DNA of 64,000 bases from Undaria pinnatifida (taxonomy: Eukaryota > Sar > Phaeophyceae > Laminariales > Alariaceae): positions 3,391,001-3,455,000 of the forward strand of contig JABAKD010000002.1 of assembly GCA_012845835.1 (NCBI GenBank). The letters are read 5' to 3'. Positions 44,986-56,521 of this stretch are shown one piece after another. Made by a program: the position numbers and the translations under genes. Below the pieces are notes generated by a model that was given only the letters and a program-made list of their open reading frames with translations, had not been told where the DNA came from and made no database searches. How positions within the stretch are numbered: position 1 is the first letter of the stretch; every line of letters starts with the position of its first letter.

Positions 44986-46236
44986 CTACTAACGCGGTAC
45001 TTCCTCGCGTGAGGAGCTCAACCGCGGCCAAAAAAACGTTTGGCCCCAATAATGCAGAACACCTCCCGCGCGATAACACTCCCCTCACGTTGAAGACTGT
45101 CGTCCGTTCGCTCGTGTTCGTGCGGTGGTTCAAAGAAGAGAGGCATCTGGCGAGCGGGGTTTTGGTGGGGGCCGGGAGCTATTCACGCGCGGAGTATCGT
45201 GTCGACTGAACATTGTCCGACGAAGTAATGTGTCTTGAAACGATCGTCTCCTCGAAAGAAAACAAGAAAAAAAACAGCGGTGAGCGAGAGCGAGTATCTA
45301 ATTTACGACGACGTTCAACAAATGCGATAGGGGAGGGGGGGTCCTTTTCTAGCCTCGCGTGCACCCTGACCTTGATCTCTCGTGCCCTGTCCCCGGGGAA
45401 ACAGACGTAAAAAAACAGGTCAAACGAGATCTGAAACTCAAAGCCGTATTCACACCACTGACTTCTGACAAGGACGTCCGTCTGCACGCCGGTCCGACGA
45501 CTGAAGGACAGAAAAGGCACATCGGTTGTTGGAAAGCTTTTGAGTTGCGCTGGGGGGGTCGGGTCTCGTTGCTGTGGGCTGGGGTGAGACGTGTCCGGCC
45601 TCCTCGACTAGAACAACGACTCTCTGCCGGGGTGTCTTGTGCAGGCAGGCAGGTATTAGCTGTGCTAGCTGCTTACGCATTCTTGGACAGATAGAAGTTT
45701 AAGTCAGATATTTTTACGAGAAAAAAATGCTGTTTGCAGGAAGGTGGGGTGGTGGGTGAGTGCGTTGTGCGTTTGGGGTGTGATCTGTCAGCGACACCTC
45801 AACGACTGCTGCTTGCGCCGTGGACGCCCACGCTATTAGTGCGATGAACGTGCACCGCATAGTTTTTCGGGGACTCTTTTTTAGCATGATGAGATGAGGG
45901 GAGATTTACGCATTCTGAGGAAACAAAAAGTGGTTCTGCGGGGAAAAAAAAGGTTCAACCCGATGAAAGAATTCAATCCCAAGGCCTGCTAACAGGTGGT
46001 ATCAACGAAGTCATCGTGCAAAAAAAACAGGGGGGTGGGGGTGGGGGGGGGGGGGGAAGGGGGGACGAAATTCCGAAGGTTTTAGGTCAAGTAAAAAAAA
46101 TCCGACCATTTCGGGCTATTTAAAAAAAAAATGAATCAACGAAATTCTGACAACGTGTTCAGCCAAAAAAAAAAAGGCTTATCTGGTACCTCCTTATTGT
46201 AACGCACACCCAAGTGAACTTGGCTTTCTTTCCTTG
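44986..46236. other. No supported gene
   Basis: Frames of about 110 codons overlap on both strands without domains. Poly-G near 46025-46065. DENN exons could be hidden here, but none with good splice sites was found. Confidence 0.4.
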
Positions 46237-46505
46237 ACTCCTTTATTTAGAGCCCCCAAATACCTCCCTATACTAACTTCAAGTGAATTTGTCCCCAAAA
46301 ACGGGTTTCCAATTGTAAAGGCGTTAGCCCTTTAGAGCCCCCAAATCCCTCACTATACTAACTTCAAGTAAGCGTGTCCCCAAAAAAACGGTTTTCCAGC
46401 TGTAAAAAGGCGTTGACACCTTAAGAGCCCCCAAATCCCTCCCTATACTAACTTCAAGTACATTTGTCCCTAAAAACGGGTTCCAATAGCGAAAGTGTTG
46501 ACCCC
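46237..46505 (+). repeat. Family F tandem array (three 90-bp units)
   Basis: Unit: TTTAGAGCCCCCAAATCCCT, CCCTATACTAACTTCAAGTA, TTTGTCCCCAAAAACGGGTT, TCCAATTGTAAAGGCGTT. Single units occur at about 44022, 47764 and 50648. Confidence 0.85.
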
Positions 46506-46544
46506 AATTCGTCGGAATGTCGTCCTATGCATTTGTTTTGGCAA

Positions 46545-47552
46545 GTTTTTGTATGATGGAGGTATTAAGGTATAACTCTTTTAAGGTATACCTCTTTTAA
46601 GGTATACCTATTTTAAGTTATACCTCTTTTTGGCTGAAACCGGGTTCTGAACAGTGGGGCTCTCCCTCCTTCACCCAAAATCAACGCGCGCTACGATAGA
46701 GGTATTAAGGTATCCCTCTTTTAAGGTATACCTCTTTTTGGCTGAAACCGGGTTCTGAACGGTTGGGCTCTCCCACACCCAAAATCGACGCGCGCTAAGA
46801 TAGAGGTATTAAGGTATACCTCTTTTAAGGCATACCTCTCTTAAGGTATACCTATTTTAAGGCATACCTCTCCTTGCCTGAAACCGGGTTCTGAACGGTG
46901 GGGCTCTCCCTCCTTCACCCAAAATCAACGCATGCTACGATAGAGGTATTAAGGTATACCTCTTTAGGTATACCTATTTTAATGTATACTTCTTTTAATA
47001 TATACCTCTTTTTGGCTGAAACGGGTTATGAACGGTGGGGCTCTCCCTCACCCAAAATCGACGCGCGCTATGATCGAGGTGTTAAGGTATACCTCTTTTA
47101 AGGTATACTTCTTTTAAGGCATACCTCTTTTTGGCTGAAACGGGCTCTGAACGGTGGGGCTCTCCCTCCTTCACCCAAAATCAACGCATGCTGCGATAGA
47201 GGCACTAAGGTATACCTATTTTAATGTATGCTTATTTTAAGGTATACCTCTTTTTGGCTGTAACGGGTTCTGAACGCGGGTGCTATCCCTCACCCAAAAT
47301 CGACGCGCGCTACGATAGAGGTATTAATGTATACCTCTTTGAAGGTATACCTCTTTTAAGGCATACCTCTTTTTGGCTCTCCTTCACCCAAAATCGTCGG
47401 AAACAGGCATGTTATTTTTTTTTTCCCCACTATTTTTTTGTTGTACACACCTGAGCCATGAGGATTTTTCATCCAGCGCAGTCAGTTTTGACTTTTCTCC
47501 AAAAAAATCAGTTTTGGGGAGTAGTGCACCTTTCTTTATCGTAGCACGCGTC
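46545..47552 (+). mobile_element. Family A element with tandem left ends (about seven)
   Basis: The left terminal segment (CGCGCTACGATAGAGGTATT, AAGGTATACCTCTTTT, TTTTTGGCTGAAACCGGGTT, GGTGGGGCTCTCCCTC) repeats about every 105-137 bp, near 46547, 46684, 46790, 46927, 47061, 47182 and 47301. One body and one right end follow. Inside each unit the TTTTAAGGTATACCTC motif is itself repeated. Confidence 0.85.
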
Positions 47553-47924
47553 TGTTTTTTGTTTTTTTTTCGTCTGAAACGGTTCCTTCTGAATGGTGGG
47601 GCTCTCCTTCGCCCAAAAACCGTCGCAAAAAACAGGTTGTTATTTTTTTCTCTTTTTTGTTTTCGAATTGTTTTCGTTGTATTCCTGAGCCAATGATTTT
47701 TTCAGCCAGCAGCGGCAGCAGCAGCAGTTTTTTATTTTTCTCCAGAAATCAGTTTTTTTTTCTCCGGGGTTGACCCCTTTAGAGCCCCCGAACCCCTCCC
47801 TATACTAAATCCAAGTAATTTTGTCCCCACAAACGGGTTTCCAGTTGTAAAAGGGTTAACCTCCGACGGGTGAGGAACCTCTCGTAAAAAAAAATGTGGT
47901 TGGACCTCTATCGTAGCACGCGTC
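47553..47924 (+). mobile_element. Family A element lacking the left end, with nested family F
   Basis: Body and right end (GGACCTCTATCGTAGCACGC) are present; a family F unit occupies about 47764-47852. Confidence 0.65.
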
Positions 47925-48569
47925 TTTTTTCTCTCTCTCTCTCTCTCTTTTGGTGCATCTCTAGGTCATGGTGTTTGGTATTTTTTTTCCTCAGTAGGTA
48001 GCATTTTTAGTTTATTATATATTATTTGAAAAAAAAAAAAAAAAAAAATGGCTGAGGAGATTAGAGAGAGGTAAGGAGTCTCGTAGAAAAAAAATCGGTG
48101 CACCCTCTGTCAGTTCTCTACACAATATCGTTTGAGTGCCTTGTGCTCTGTTGGTTAGTTCGTCCCTCAACTAGAAATAGGCCATGAGAGGTCGCTCAAA
48201 TCGGGGCTGCGCTTTTATAAGGCATATCAACGCCGGAGTGGAGCCTCAAAAGGTTGACCTTGCTGTCCCCTCCCCCCCCGCCCGCCTAGAAAAACGATCG
48301 ATATCCTAGGAGATAGATGGTGGCCGCATACTACGGCGAAACCGGACGGGGATAGGATAAGCAAACGGTTTCTATGCAATATGTGGAAGGAGCGTAATGA
48401 GCGCCCAAACGTTGGAGGTGTCTCTATTAGGAGTAGGAACGAACGGTGCTCAGTCTCGAAAGGAATGCGTGGTCAATGGTCCAATGACTAAGGCAAGCAA
48501 CAAATGAGTACGCCCCCCTTAACATCCCCCCCTTAACATCCCCCCCCCTCTGATGAGTAGCGGACGCAT

Positions 48570-48720
48570 TCCACGTGCTAGGGGGGCAGCAGAAGTTTCG
48601 ATTAATTTTCTGAGCTCCTACCATGAGGAGCCAGCTCAATGTCTCATCACTTCGAAGGCGTTCGTTTCCCGCAACCCAACCAGCATTTTCTATGCGCTAT
48701 TAACAGTAAAACTCTACCAT
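48570..48720 (-). repeat. Family E repeat
   Basis: GGGGCAGCAGAAGTTTCGAT, GAGCTCCTACCATGAGGAGC, ACTTCGAAGGCGTTCGTTTC; inverted orientation. Family H is inserted immediately to the right. Confidence 0.65.
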
Positions 48721-48725
48721 GCTAA

Positions 48726-49516
48726 GGCCATTTCTTATACAGTCGGATTTGTCAGTCGAAAACGGCCTTTTTCGACTGTAGCCCAAATCGGGCTTTCTTA
48801 CACAGTCGAAAAAGGGCATTTTCGACTTGACTTTTTCGACTGAGAATTCTGACTGGCGGATCCACCCGAAAACTCCACTTTTTCGACTGGATCCTCCAGT
48901 CGAAAAACTCAGTCGAGAAGGTTTTACAAGTGTTGTTTGAACCGGTCGCATCGCTCATCCCACCACCAAACACACACCCACACGGCCACACGGCTACACA
49001 CCCATACCAGGTATCACGCTGCAGTATCATACGACAAGGCGCCGACGCTGGCTTGGCTATCCCTGCTGTTGCTTCTCGCAAAAAGTCAGCGTGGCGCATT
49101 CCTAGTTCCGCTCGCCAGCAGCGAGTATCACACGACGGCAGCAACGCGCGGTATCGATCCCATGCTGCCAACAACGGCTGCGCCTGCTGTAGCTTTGGCG
49201 GCTCTCGGCTGACTGCAACTCCACGAACGTAGCTTTGGCGGCTTTCGGCTAAGCCCAAAGCCACCAACTCGCTGGGACGAAGATTCGTCGAGCCGTTGCT
49301 CGCGGAGAAAGCGCGAAGCACAGAGCTGCCGACCGATTTCGCCTGCTGTATAGCAGTACTCCCTCACACCAACCGCCTCTAGGAATAGCACAAAAACTAT
49401 AAACTCGACTCGACCGACGATAAGAAGAAGGACCAGAAGAATCCAGTCGAAGAGAGTCCAGTCGACAAGGAAAGGCCGTTTTCGACTGGCGGAATCCGAC
49501 TGCATAAGAAATGGCC
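48726..49516. mobile_element. Family H: Harbinger-like non-autonomous element
   Basis: The left end begins GGCCATTTCTTATACAGTCG and the right end, inverted, begins GGCCATTTCTTATGCAGTCG; similarity extends about 45 bp. TAA flanks both sides (48723-48725, 49517-49519). Termini starting GGCC with a 3-bp TAA duplication are typical of PIF/Harbinger elements (established knowledge). Subterminal regions carry about ten CAGTCGAAA motifs in both orientations, possible transposase sites. No transposase is encoded. Confidence 0.7.
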
Positions 49517-49608
49517 TAACAGACGGTTCCAAAAATGCTTGAAGAACTCAACCGATCAGAAACGTTTGCCGCGTCTGTATAGCGCCTGTCTGGCTGTGTG
49601 TGCACTCC

Positions 49609-49925
49609 GACGCGTGCTACGCTAGAGGTACTATTGAGGTATACCCCTTTTGGCTATTTTATTTCTGAATTTGACGGTGCCCCTCAACTATGCTAGAGGT
49701 ACCATTAAGGTACACCCTTTTTTGGCTATTTTTTTTATAAATTTGACGGTGCCCCCCAACTAAGCTAGAAGTACGATTAAGGTATATCCTTTTTTGTCGT
49801 TTTTTTTCCTAAATTTGACGGTGCCCCCCAACGAAGCTAGAAGTACGATTAAGGTATACCCTTTTTTGGCGTTTTTTTCTGAATTTGACGGTGCCCATAA
49901 CCTAAAAAAATCGTCGGAGAATTCC
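49609..49925 (+). mobile_element. Array of four family A left ends without right end
   Basis: GACGCGTGCTACGCTAGAGG begins a unit of about 75 bp (AAGGTATACCCTTTTTTGGC, AATTTGACGGTGCCCC) that recurs four times; the body then fades after GAAAAAATCGTCGGAG-like sequence. Confidence 0.7.
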
Positions 49926-50114
49926 ATTTTTTTCTTTTCTTGTTTCGTTTGGCAATATTGTTGAACGTTTTTTTTTATATATCATACCCTAGGGGCCGTG
50001 AATATGTTCGTCGAGTGTGCACTTTCAGTTTACTCTATACTATTCCTGAGCCAATTTTTGGGTGAGGGGGAGGAGGAAAATGTTGAAGCCTACCTACCAT
50101 CCTCAGAAGGAAAA

Positions 50115-50408
50115 ACGATGCGTGCTAGGATGGAGGTGCACCACTTTTTTTTTCCAACACTACTCTTCAATTTGGGAGCTTTGAGACCTTCTATCTCCTG
50201 CAGAAAAACTGATGTGGAGGCAAAAGTACATACCGGATGGAAACAAAAAAAAATGGCCCTTTAGGCAGGCAACGAGAATCGCGTAAAAAAACATTTTTTC
50301 AATGGTCTATTATTTCCAAGACGATTTTGGGTCAAGGAAGCCCCGTCACTCAGAAACCATTCTCGCCAAAAAACGGTATACCTTAATACCTCTATCTTAG
50401 GATACGTC
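50115..50408 (-). mobile_element. Family A element
   Basis: CGATGCGTGCTAGGATGGAG to ACCTCTATCTTAGGATACGT. Confidence 0.7.
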
Positions 50409-50429
50409 AGGTAGCGCATATCATTAAAG

Positions 50430-50818
50430 GCGCGTGCTACGGTAAAGGTACACCTTTTTTTGCCGAAAACGGTTTCTGAATGACGAGGCTCCTTAACCTA
50501 CTAATACTATCGTCGGAAAAAAAAATAATAATAGGCAATTTTCTCATAATGTATGATTCTCGTTGTGTACCTGAGGCCCCCATAGGATTTTTTCATCCGG
50601 GTAGGAGTTTTAATTTCTCTCCAAATCGGTTTTTTTGGGGGGAAGGTCTTGACCCCTTTAGAGCCCCCGAACCCCTGCCTATACTAAATTCAAGTAATTT
50701 TGTTCCCAAAAACGGGTTTCCAGTTGTAAAAGGGTTAAGGCTCTCCCAAATCGAGGAAAACCTCCGCAGAAAAAAAGCAGCAATGAATGGTTGGTGCACC
50801 TCTATCGTAGCGCGCGTC
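50430..50818 (+). mobile_element. Family A element with nested family F
   Basis: GCGCGTGCTACGGTAAAGGT to CCTCTATCGTAGCGCGCGTC. The family F unit at 50648-50740 splits the usual GGTCTT/AAGGCTCTCC segment. It ends 110 bp before the DENN exon donor at 50928. Confidence 0.75.
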
Positions 50819-50927
50819 TTTTTTAAACGACTGTCCTCCGCTATATATATATAGCTATCTCACGCCGCAGTGCGAGTGAGACGGTGACACGCGCACACCG
50901 CATGACCCGTCGCTCACGCTCGCTCAC

Positions 50928-51059
50928 CCTCGCAGGTTGTTTCGGTGAGGCCCCTTGGAGCCCGCGGCCGTTCCCCTCTTGTAGAGAATCTCGGGGAGGC
51001 CAGGATGAACTGTCAATCGCAACGTCTGGCCAACGCGAGGCGCAGTCATGCCCATGTAC
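50928..51059 (-). CDS. DENN-domain protein, internal exon (132 bp)
   Basis: It has the clearest acceptor of the gene: a run of about twelve T followed by CAAG at 51060-51075 on the minus strand. The donor is GCGAGG|GTGAGC. After one base the exon encodes 43 codons, including YMGMTAPRVGQTLRLTVHPG and LPEILYKRGTAAG, and ends with two bases. In cDENN domains a 'P-x-x-G-x-x-L-x-L-x-hydrophobic' strand stands here, between the ExxL helix and the tryptophan-containing region of the next exon; this matches in order and spacing. The intron to the next exon is 7530 bp. Confidence 0.6.
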
Positions 51060-51480
51060 CTTGAAAAAAAAAACGGTCGGCATTATAGAGGGGGGGAACC
51101 GGAAAACGATGGGTACATACCAGGTAAGTAGAAGCAAGCTATGGACCCGTGTGGGGAGGGTGCGCCTGTCATGTTAGCCGGGCTCCTTGCGTGAAGAACG
51201 CTGCGCCTCAGCGAGAAAGAAAAAAAAAAAAAAATGGCAGGTTTTAAAACAAAACTTGACCCTTTTTAGCACCGCAGTCCCGACTTGGGAACAATGCCCT
51301 TGGATTTAGACCAGGATTTTTTTTGGAGTGTTGGAAAAATGGGTTTAACTTTTTTCCCATCGATCGGGGCTTCAGAGGGGGGAACAGTGTTTTATGACGG
51401 AATGAAAAGTGACGCTTGCTTGGTGTCTGAGAGATGCAATAACGCAACAAGGCAAGATGCGCGACCTTTATCCCGTTCGT

Positions 51481-51509
51481 ACTGCTGCTGCTGCTGCTGC
51501 TGCTGCTGC
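51481..51509. repeat. (CTG)9 microsatellite
   Basis: Nine perfect CTG units. Confidence 0.95.
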
Positions 51510-51659
51510 GCACACTGACGGAGGCGGCGCATACCATCGCGTTTACCAGATCACGTGTTTGGTCGCTGTACCCGGGTTTCTACAAGGGGGTTAAGGAACA
51601 ATAATAACATTTGCCTCGAACTGGTGGGTGCCTGACGAATGGAGAAATTTCGTACATAG

Positions 51660-51976
51660 GACGCGTGCTACTACTGCAACAGAGATCGCACGGTTTTTTT
51701 TTGGATGACTGGGCTCCTTAACCCCCCCAAAGTCGTCGGAAAAAAAATAAAAAAACGTCAGTCAGTTTTTTTTTGCAATGAAATTTTTTCGTCCGTGTAC
51801 CTCTAGGCCAGCATGGGGATTGGTTTTTCATCCGGCATTTTTCAGCATTTTTTTATTTTTATTTTATTTTTCTGCGAAAAAAAAATCGGTTTTGAGGAGA
51901 GATCTTAAAGCTCCCAAATTGAGGAAACATACAGAAAAAAACAATGGTTGGTCTGAACCTCTATCGCAACACGTGT
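51660..51976 (+). mobile_element. Family A element, decayed
   Basis: GACGCGTGCTACTACTGCAA to ACCTCTATCGCAACACGTG. Confidence 0.65.
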
Positions 51977-52569
51977 ATGGCCGAAATGGGGATCGCAAAC
52001 GGCATTGGTCATTAGCATGTATGTCTCGTTGCGGAGTTGCGCAAAGTCGTCCCATGGTGCTAGAAGTTGCGCTTGTCTTTGGCCGAACGTGCGCCTGCCC
52101 GGCTAAGCTCCTCATAATTTGCAACTATCGGGTGCCATCATGATATTTTTCACGAAAGGGAGTGCGCTTGTTGTGCTGATGATCGTTGATCGATGATTTA
52201 GCGCAATAGATACGTTGGTCGGGCTGCGCGAACGAATGTCTTCGAAAGGCATGTTTTTTGGGTGAAAAAAAACATCGAGCTCTTGACACCAGCAAGAGAG
52301 CTCAATAATTTCTGCCGTTCCCCCTAAGCCAGCGTGCGCTGACTCCTAGACGGCCTCGGTTGATCCCTCCCAAAAAAGGATAACAAGAGGGACAAGAAAA
52401 AGCATCACGAGGCTTGAAAAATGCCCACAGAAATAAACGCAGAGATGGCCAACAAATGTTGGTCTATCGTGGTTCTAAGACCCCAGCGCGGGGCGGGCGG
52501 GTCGTGACGTTTGTGCTAAACCCGTGCTGTGATATGGGGAGTCGCGCGTTGTTCCCCGCAACGTTCCAC

Positions 52570-52836
52570 GACGCGTGCTACGATAGAGGTATACCATTTT
52601 TTGGCGAAAATGGTTTCTGAACGACGGGGCTTCCTTAACCTACTAATACTATCGTCGGAAATACGCCCCGTTTATTTTGCGTGGTTATCGTTTTGTACCT
52701 ACAGTAGGCCATGAGATTTTTTATCCGGGGGCAAAGCGGTTTCGTTTATCTCTCAGGCAGTTTTCGGGAGAGGTCTTAAGATCCCGAATTGAGGAGTAGT
52801 ATTAGAAAAAATGTGGTGGACCTCTATCGCAACACC
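52570..52836 (+). mobile_element. Family A element
   Basis: GACGCGTGCTACGATAGAGG to GACCTCTATCGCAACACC. Confidence 0.75.
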
Positions 52837-53259
52837 CCTTCCACGCCTCTCTGGCAGGTCATAATCCACTGCTGTAGATCGTCTTCACGTGCAAACCCAC
52901 GATACGCTACGGTATGGCAGGGGGGGGGGTCGCTTTCGGAGCCTCTTTTTTTGGTGGGTCTCGGGCTCACTCGCGTGAGAGTTTGACCCCGCTTTTCCGA
53001 TGCAGTGGTAGGGCTTTCTCGTGTTTTTTACTTTTCTGGCGATATACGACACACCGCTATGGAATGGATGGCTACACGCTGCACCAAACAAATCACCCAG
53101 ATTGTTTTCGCCGTAGGTGAGGTGTAGCGCTCCTCGAGCGAGTAGCCCTAAATCCGGAGAGGGGGGGGGGGAAAGCGGGTACTCCCCGTACCGGAGCCTT
53201 CGTGATATGTTGAAAGTGCGGGATCTGTACCTATCCGGTACGAATCCAACCGCGGAAGG

Positions 53260-53580
53260 AGAGTGCTAGACCGTCATGCAGATCGTACGGTTCCCACCCG
53301 GGCAACATGCATGAGCTATAGACCGCATAGACATTCCCAGTGAAAGATCTAGATCATCAAGGAATGAGGATCGGCGATCTGCCCGAGGCGTGGACCGTTC
53401 TGATTGACGGAGGTTTCCGACCGACACATGCTAGATCGTAAAACACAGATCGTACCGCTGCCACCCGGGTAGCATGAGCTAATAGACCATACAGATATTC
53501 CCGGTGAAAGATCTAGATCATCAAGCAATGGGGATCGGTGATCTGCCCGAGGCGTGCACCGCTCTGATCTACGGAACACC
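53260..53580. repeat. Tandem pair of a 167-bp unit
   Basis: AGATCGTACGGTTCCCACCC near 53280 and AGATCGTACCGCTGCCACCC near 53447, both followed by GTGAAAGATCTAGATCATCA and GATCTGCCCGAGGCGTG. Function unknown. Confidence 0.8.
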
Positions 53581-53692
53581 GCTACTACCCAACGTACGGT
53601 TGGAATCTCATTGGATTTCTGCAAGTGCTCTTCTCGGTTTTTCTTTGGGGTAAAAGCTAGTGAAAGTCAGTTTTTCAGCGAGGACTGTGCCC

Positions 53693-54025
53693 AGTCTACG
53701 ATAGCCCCCCCCCCCCCCCCCCCCCGAAAAAAGAAAAAAAACATGCGATTTTCTTCAACGAGCGTTTCACGGCTGCTCGACACGAAGAAAAGATGTTGAG
53801 ACCACGAAAAACAAAAACAAAAAAACATCTTCACGCACTTTCTTGCTTGCGAGAGGACTCTTCAACGATGACGTTGGGGTGGCGAGGGGCACCGTGTGTT
53901 GAGGGGATGCAGCCGGGGGGTGCTTGTTTCAAAACCGGCGAATTCGTTGAAGAAAAGTTGGGAGGGGTTGGGGGGGGGGGGGGGGGGGGGGGGGGGGAGG
54001 TGCAGGGGGGCAACCTTAGAAAGAC
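53693..54025 (+). mobile_element. Family B element with poly-C and poly-G ends
   Basis: Left end GTCTACGATAGCCCCCC extends into about 20 C; the interior has CACGGCTGCTCGACACG and AAAACCGGCGAATTCGTTG; the right end lies in about 27 G. The mirrored homopolymers are the terminal C and G runs expanded. Confidence 0.65.
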
Positions 54026-54079
54026 TCTGAGGCGGCAAAGAGCCCCCTCGAGAGAAGAACAGAGCCCAAAAATAATAAT

Positions 54080-54366
54080 AAACGCCTGCTACGATAGACT
54101 AGAGGTGCACCACTTTTTTTCTAGCAGTACCCCTCAATTTGGGAGCTTAAGACCTCTCCCAAAAACCGGTTTGATCCCGGATGAAAACTATTACAGTACC
54201 GGATGAAAACTCCCCATGGCCATAGATAGGCACACGACGAGAATCATCATGCAAAAAAAACAAAAAATGTCGGGGGTGCTTTTTCCGACGATTTTGAGTT
54301 AAGGAGCCCCGTCATCCAGAAAGTGATTTCGCCAAAAAAAGGCATACCTCTATCGTAGCACGTGAC
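54080..54366 (-). mobile_element. Family A element
   Basis: AAACGCCTGCTACGATAGAC to CCTCTATCGTAGCACGTGAC. Confidence 0.75.
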
Positions 54367-55248
54367 TTTCACACGAGTAAGGCTGTGCTGCTACTTTCAT
54401 GCCGCAGCATTGTCTCTCTGTGCCACGGGAATAACCGTAGAAAGAACCCCTCGCGTTAACCCGCAAGGGTTTCAACAACTTGCTTCTGTTCCCTTTGTTC
54501 GGGTTTCTTACAGAGATGGCAGGCGTGCATGACCCCCAAGGCTACGATACGGGAGGGGGGGGGGGGGGCTACCCCCATCTTCGCTACCCTAGGCTAAGCC
54601 GCTCGCATGAGTGGCCCTACGCCTCACTCAACACCTGGTATCGGGCTTGGAGCAGCGCAACACACGACAAACGATCGGGTCATAGAATGTAGGTGTGTGA
54701 TAGCATATCGCGAATCCGAGATATGCTGGAAGCTGGAGTGAGTGACGCACGAGTCATCCCACGGTGGTGCGGGCCGTGCTTTCTGGGCCGCTCAAGCGGG
54801 CGGGGGACAACTACCGGCCAACGGGTCTGAACTTTTTTCGAGGGTGTGTTTGTTTTTAGGGCGCCGTTAATGGCGCAAAGAAGTCTTTTTTTTCGGATTG
54901 CGCGAGAGGGAAGAATGCCCAACGGAGTCGCATCCCAGGCGAGAGGTGTTGGGCTCCTCGTGTTAAGGAGCTCTAAGAAATGTTTTTGAATCTGCTGCAC
55001 CCTGGCCGGCGGGGGATGGGTGATTTTTTTTTATGTTTTGCTGGGGCTCTTCGCTTTTGAGACTTCTGAAAAAGAAGAAAAAAAAAAAGGAGGATTTTTT
55101 TAATATATTATTAGAAAAAACATTATAAAGTGCAACCAGCCCTAATACAAAACCAGCCCTAACAAAGGAGCAAACCCGGCGGTGGTGGCCCGGGGTATGC
55201 AAATCAATCCATTTATGTTTTATTAAAAACAAAGAAGTAAAATTTCCG

Positions 55249-55487
55249 GCGATTTTGATTTAACGCCTTCCCTGCTGGAAACCCCTTTTTTTACAAATTT
55301 ACTTCAAGTTTAGTATAGGGAGAGATTTGGGGGCTCTAAAGGAGTTAACGCCTTCCCTGCTGGAAACCCGTTTTTTACATATTTACTTGCAGTCAGTATA
55401 GGGAGGGATTTAGGGGCTCAGAAGGGGTTACCGCCTTCACTACTGGAAACCCGTTTGTGGGGACAAGTTTACTTGAAGTTTCGCCAA
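55249..55487 (-). repeat. Family F tandem array, inverted (three units)
   Basis: GGTTAACGCCTTCCCTGCTG, GAAACCCGTTTTTTAC, ACTTCAAGTTTAGTATAGGG, AGAGATTTGGGGGCTCTAAA: reverse complement of the 46.2-kb unit. Confidence 0.8.
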
Positions 55488-55529
55488 AACAAATGCTACA
55501 CCTCCTCGACCAAAAACAAGTACATTAAT

Positions 55530-55790
55530 ATATATATATATATATGCGTCGTGTCAGACTTTGTCCCACCCCTCAAAAAACGGGTTTTGTAGTTACCGCG
55601 CACAGACTGACTAACATCACCCTGTTTACCCTGATAGCTACACTGTAGTTGTAAGGGGAGTCGCCGACCTATATCCTTAATGAGGACACACAACTCGTAA
55701 TACGCGCGATCGGAGTATCACACACAGCTTGCAAAGATGAGTTTCGACTAAATATTCGATCTCACAGCTGGAGTGTATGTTCATTTTTTT
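55530..55790. repeat. Unclassified repeat, inverted partner of 3135-3385
   Basis: Contains GGAGTCGCCGACCTATATCC, CCCTGATAGCTACACTGTAG and CGCGCACAGACTGACTAACA, the reverse complements of the copy at 3.2 kb. Confidence 0.75.
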
Positions 55791-56417
55791 ATAATATACG
55801 TAGCCACCAGCCATGCTGTTTGAGAGCAAGGACACGTGCATTGATTAGAGGAGGCCCATTTTGCCCCCCGTGATTTAGTATTTCTAAACGATGGGGCGCT
55901 CCTTATAAGCCCAAAATGGCCGGAATGGCTTCTTCTTCTTCTTTTTTTCTCTTGTGTTTTCAAACGCTCGTATTATCTGTTCTTTGCCCTGTACCTAGGT
56001 AGCTAGCCCATCCATGGGTTTTCATTTTTTCGGTTTTTTTCTCGAAACACGTACCAGGTGTTTTTTTTTTTTTTTTGGTGAGATGCTATAGAGCTCAGCG
56101 CTGGATTCGATATCCAGGATACGCGCTATGACCAGAGGCAGCACCTTTCGCCTGCTTTTCGTTTTCTGAATGGCAGGGCTCCTTAACACAAAATCGTCGG
56201 ATTTTTTTTTGTTTTTATTTTGGCAAAAAAAAACGTGTTTTTTTATGTATACCTACTATACCTACCCCATGGAACTATTACATGAAAGCATACTTTTTTA
56301 TGGGATATTGAACCCTCCTCAAGCAGGCACCCTCAGAACACCGAAAAAACGGTTCACCCCTGCCACAACGTCGTGTCCAGACCTCTGTGCGCTGCGGGGG
56401 GGGGCGGGGTCACTCAC

Positions 56418-56521
56418 TTCTTGGAGACGTTCTCCAGCATTTTTTCCACCTGGGCAGACAGAATCGCTGCCTCGGCCGCCTCGTCGGATGCGGTTGGTCG
56501 ACCGGTCCGCTCCGCCGTCAT
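56418..56521 (-). CDS. DENN-domain protein, internal exon (104 bp)
   Basis: The acceptor is TTTTTGTGTTTTCGTCTCCGAGACAG and the donor is AAGAA|GTGAGT. The exon gives 34 codons plus two bases. It starts MTAERTGRPTASDEAAEAA and continues as an amphipathic helix containing AQVEKMLENVSK. It begins with ATG, so it could be a first coding exon, but the phase-compatible exon at 63.8 kb and the DENN layout (a helix before the 'P-x-x-G-x-x-L' strand) favour an internal exon. It ends in phase 2, which the next exon (one leading base) completes to Lys. The GC-rich codon choice (GCG, CTG, GTC) differs from the flanking AT-rich repeats. Confidence 0.6.

Noticed and set aside
48500..48560. Peptide CLSHWTIDHAFLSRL as the missing DENN 'SxxPF' exon
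   Set aside because: Resembles the motif, but lacks Pro, has no clear splice sites, and lies after exons that must follow it in the domain order.
56418..56521. Start codon of the DENN gene at 56521
   Set aside because: The ATG follows a good acceptor, and the exon at 63.8 kb joins in phase with sequence expected before it in a DENN domain. Not fully excluded.
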